Positions 36,901-38,763 of a stretch of DNA of 38,763 bases are shown here, one piece after another. Source of the DNA: Didymodactylos carnosus (taxonomy: Eukaryota; Rotifera; Eurotatoria; Philodinida; Philodinidae); NCBI GenBank assembly GCA_905250885.1, contig CAJNOQ010000934.1, forward strand, positions 1-38,763, written 5' to 3'. The position numbers were made by a program, and so were the translations under genes. Under the pieces are notes generated by a model, which was not told the DNA's origin, ran no database searches, and worked only from the letters and a program-made list of their open reading frames with translations. Each line of letters begins with the position of its first letter. Positions within the stretch are counted from its first letter, which is position 1.

Positions 36901-38242
36901 TAAAAAAGAAAGAAATATAACATAAATTAATTTGATATGGCGTATAGACGCTTCTTACAAATGACGACTCACGGATTTGTATTGATTCGAATACGCATTT
37001 AGTAAATCATCTTTAAACCGAATATCATTTTCTAATTTTTTTACTTGAGCAAGTGCCTAGAATAATACGAGTACAATTAAATCATACATTATTACTCAAT
37101 AGTTACGTTACCAACCTGTTGATGTGCATCTGTTACTTTTTCAATTAAATCTTCTGATTTATGATATTCTTGTCGTTGTCCTTGATCAAGTTTTCGTTGC
37201 CAATCAATATCAAGTTGAGCTTTTGCTTCTTCTAATATACGTTCACGGTCAAATGCTTCCTCTAGTTCTTTTTTATATCTAAAATAATAGCAAGAAATGA
37301 GGGCATGTATTTCTTGTCCATGTAAGACCATTACTAACCGATTAATATGATTATCTTTAATTTTTAATTCTCCTTTCAACATATCACACTCTTCTTGTGT
37401 TGCTTGATGTTCAACATTTTGATTTGCATTTTCCTTCGATATTTGTGATAATTGATAATTATATTCTTTTTTCAAACGATTTATTTCATCTTGTAATCTA
37501 GACAGAAACAACAGAAAGAAAGATGGACTCAACGTTAGCACTACAATTCGCCGACTAGTTCAATGGTTCACTGAGCAGAGAATCGACTCCATAAGGCAAA
37601 AAGAAGCTAAATGCGTGTTAAGTCAAAGGAAAAGAATTACGGAAGTTTATACTTCTATTTTAAACGATATTTGATAATAAATACCTTGATAAATTCGTAT
37701 CTTTCTCTCTCAAATCATGTTCAAAATCACGTTGTTTTTCATTTTGTTCTTTTTTCAATTTTCCAATTTGATCCAAAAGTGTTTGATTTTCAATCATTAA
37801 TTTTTCTTGTAATTCTTGATAAGATTGTTTCAATTGTTCTAACATCATGTCTTTTTCACGTACTAATCGATCAAGTTCACCATATCTGACAAAAGAAAAA
37901 CTAATATCAATATACTTGTTTATACGGCATCTCTACCTACTTTCGACTAAAATCATCTTCACGCTCTTTTACTTTTGAATCGACATTTGTTGTTTTTAGT
38001 TCAAGTTCACGAATTCTAAAAAATATATAATACGTATATCCCTTCTCTTTCCCTTCTTCCTACCAGCAACTATCAATTCATTACCTTGCATTTTTAACTG
38101 ATTCTATTTCGTGTAGTTGCCAATCACGTTCTTTTACTAATTTTTCAAATGTTTTTAATTTTTCATTTAACTCAAGATTATAACTTTCTAAATTACGATT
38201 AGAAACTTTTTCGTGTTCAAGTTCATCGATTAGTAATTTATT
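33970..38242 (-). CDS. CCDC57: CCDC57, coiled-coil centriolar-satellite protein (5' partial)
   Basis: CCDC57 is a centrosome/centriolar-satellite coiled-coil protein linked to centriole duplication and ciliogenesis. Fourteen exons in the window join in phase to 749 residues: 38085-38242, 37941-38015, 37685-37885, 37339-37497, 37116-37278, 36973-37056, 36760-36895, 35514-35702, 35140-35441, 34962-35079, 34564-34898, 34417-34504, 34178-34282 and 33970-34106. Nearly all of it is heptad-rich coiled coil. The clearest matches to human CCDC57 are IDWQRKLD...RQEYHKSEDLI (human LDWQRRCD...KSEALI) and LQRENENLRSVVTQMREQME (human LQEQNTSLRNVIAQMRKEME). The C-terminus is basic and ends KSAIRNYNIKDS. The first visible exon has an acceptor, so further 5' exons lie beyond the window. 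One intron is 1,057 nt; most others are about 50-190 nt. Confidence 0.82.
35703..36759 (-). other. Long internal intron of CCDC57
   Basis: It is much larger than the other introns of this gene. No exon consistent with the CCDC57 phase, no second gene and no clear terminal repeats were found. It may contain an old insertion. Confidence 0.5.
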
Positions 38243-38763
38243 CTAAAAATAAGAGTAGAAACATAACTTCATCGTCCTTTTGTCAAAATTATCATCATTC
38301 AAACAGTTCTTATGGGATAACAGATATTGCTACTCAGATATTGAAACCAACCGGGGTGATAAATCGCTGTTTGATCGAAATCTAGTGGGTTATAGGTTAT
38401 CGACCATGTTGATTCCGAATATGACCATGGGGATTCCCTATAGCCCGTCGGGTATTCCGTTTTCTGGAAAACAAGTTTTTCAGAAACTCTAAAAAATAAC
38501 CCAAACTTTTCTTAATCAGGCATAATTGTAGCACGCAAATTTCTGATTAAACGGAGGCATCGCCTAGCTCTAAACGACCTTTCTTTACAAAGTTATAGAA
38601 TTTACAAGAAAAGCCCTAAATGTTCAATTTCAGCTCAAACTAGGGCTGTCAGATTTAACGTTAATTAACGTTAATTTTCGTTTAACGTTAACGTAAAATA
38701 CGTTAACGTTAATTTTAACGTAAACGTAAACTACGTTAACGTTAATTTTAACGTAAACGTAAA
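38243..38763. other. Partial CCDC57 intron at the right window edge
   Basis: No upstream CCDC57 exon could be found here, so this is the 3' part of an intron longer than 520 nt. A plus-strand frame at 38280-38492 has no homology. The last 120 bp are repeat sequence, listed separately. Confidence 0.5.
38642..38763. mobile_element. Possible hAT-like element end with TTAACGTTAA repeats, cut by window edge
   Basis: TAGGGCTGTCAGATTTAACG begins a stretch packed with self-complementary TTAACGTTAA words. From 38699 a 33-bp unit (TACGTTAACGTTAATTTTAA...) is repeated and runs off the window. TAGGGCTGTCA-type ends followed by TTAACG-rich sequence are familiar from hAT-family non-autonomous elements. 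The other end is not visible. Confidence 0.35.

Noticed and set aside
37545-37600. tRNA-like string (D-arm-like TTCAATGGTTCACTGAG and AATCGACTCC)
   Set aside because: No acceptor stem or anticodon arm can be formed; it lies in a CCDC57 intron and is probably chance.
38280-38492. A 70-codon plus-strand frame at the right edge
   Set aside because: It has no homology and lies in an intron next to repeats.

Overview
The window is metazoan nuclear DNA. It is AT-rich, and most introns are about 50-80 nt with GT-AG ends. The genes include animal-type families (PDCD10/CCM3, SFSWAP, CCDC92, CCDC57, a COX7A2L-like protein, an animal neutral lipase). Compact genes, tiny introns and polypyrimidine-AG sites just upstream of several start codons would suit a bdelloid rotifer or a similar small invertebrate. 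This is inference; no species-specific marker was found.

Layout. Positions 1 to 4.9 kb hold no credible gene. They contain repeat families: a GCCCG-rich block, a fold-back transposon with an exact 10-bp target duplication, three copies of an 11-mer, and a TCGTA-rich tract. From 4.9 kb on the window is gene-dense. In order: SHMT (-, 10 exons, mitochondrial-type N-terminus), SFSWAP (-, 11 exons), MED31 (+), PDCD10 (+), an LC3-type ATG8 (+), a secreted lipase (-), a COX7A2L/SCAF1-like protein (+), a decayed retrotransposon RT tail (-), SRA1 (+), RFC4 (+, 10 exons), CCDC92 (-), and CCDC57 (-, 14 exons visible, 5' end outside the window). I joined exons by hand by requiring consistent phase and family homology, so the models are longer than the single-frame ORFs. 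Junctions may be off by a base where a GT or AG is ambiguous.

Functions. The genes are mostly housekeeping: one-carbon metabolism (SHMT), splicing (SFSWAP), transcription (MED31, SRA1), DNA replication (RFC4), autophagy (LC3), STRIPAK/GCK-III signalling (PDCD10), respiratory supercomplexes (COX7A2L-like), lipid hydrolysis (lipase) and centriole/cilium proteins (CCDC92, CCDC57). No operon-like system is evident.

Most unusual points. (1) The LC3 ends exactly on the conjugation glycine, so it would need no ATG4 priming. (2) The lipase has a lid of about 105 residues between its lid cysteines, against about 23 in pancreatic lipase. (3) A SCAF1-like N-terminus and a COX7A-like C-terminus are separated by a long novel insert. 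(4) There is a perfect 111-bp inverted repeat with a 6-nt loop. (5) There is a fold-back element built of CACAGACA-type tandem repeats. (6) An inverted-repeat insertion lies inside a SHMT intron.
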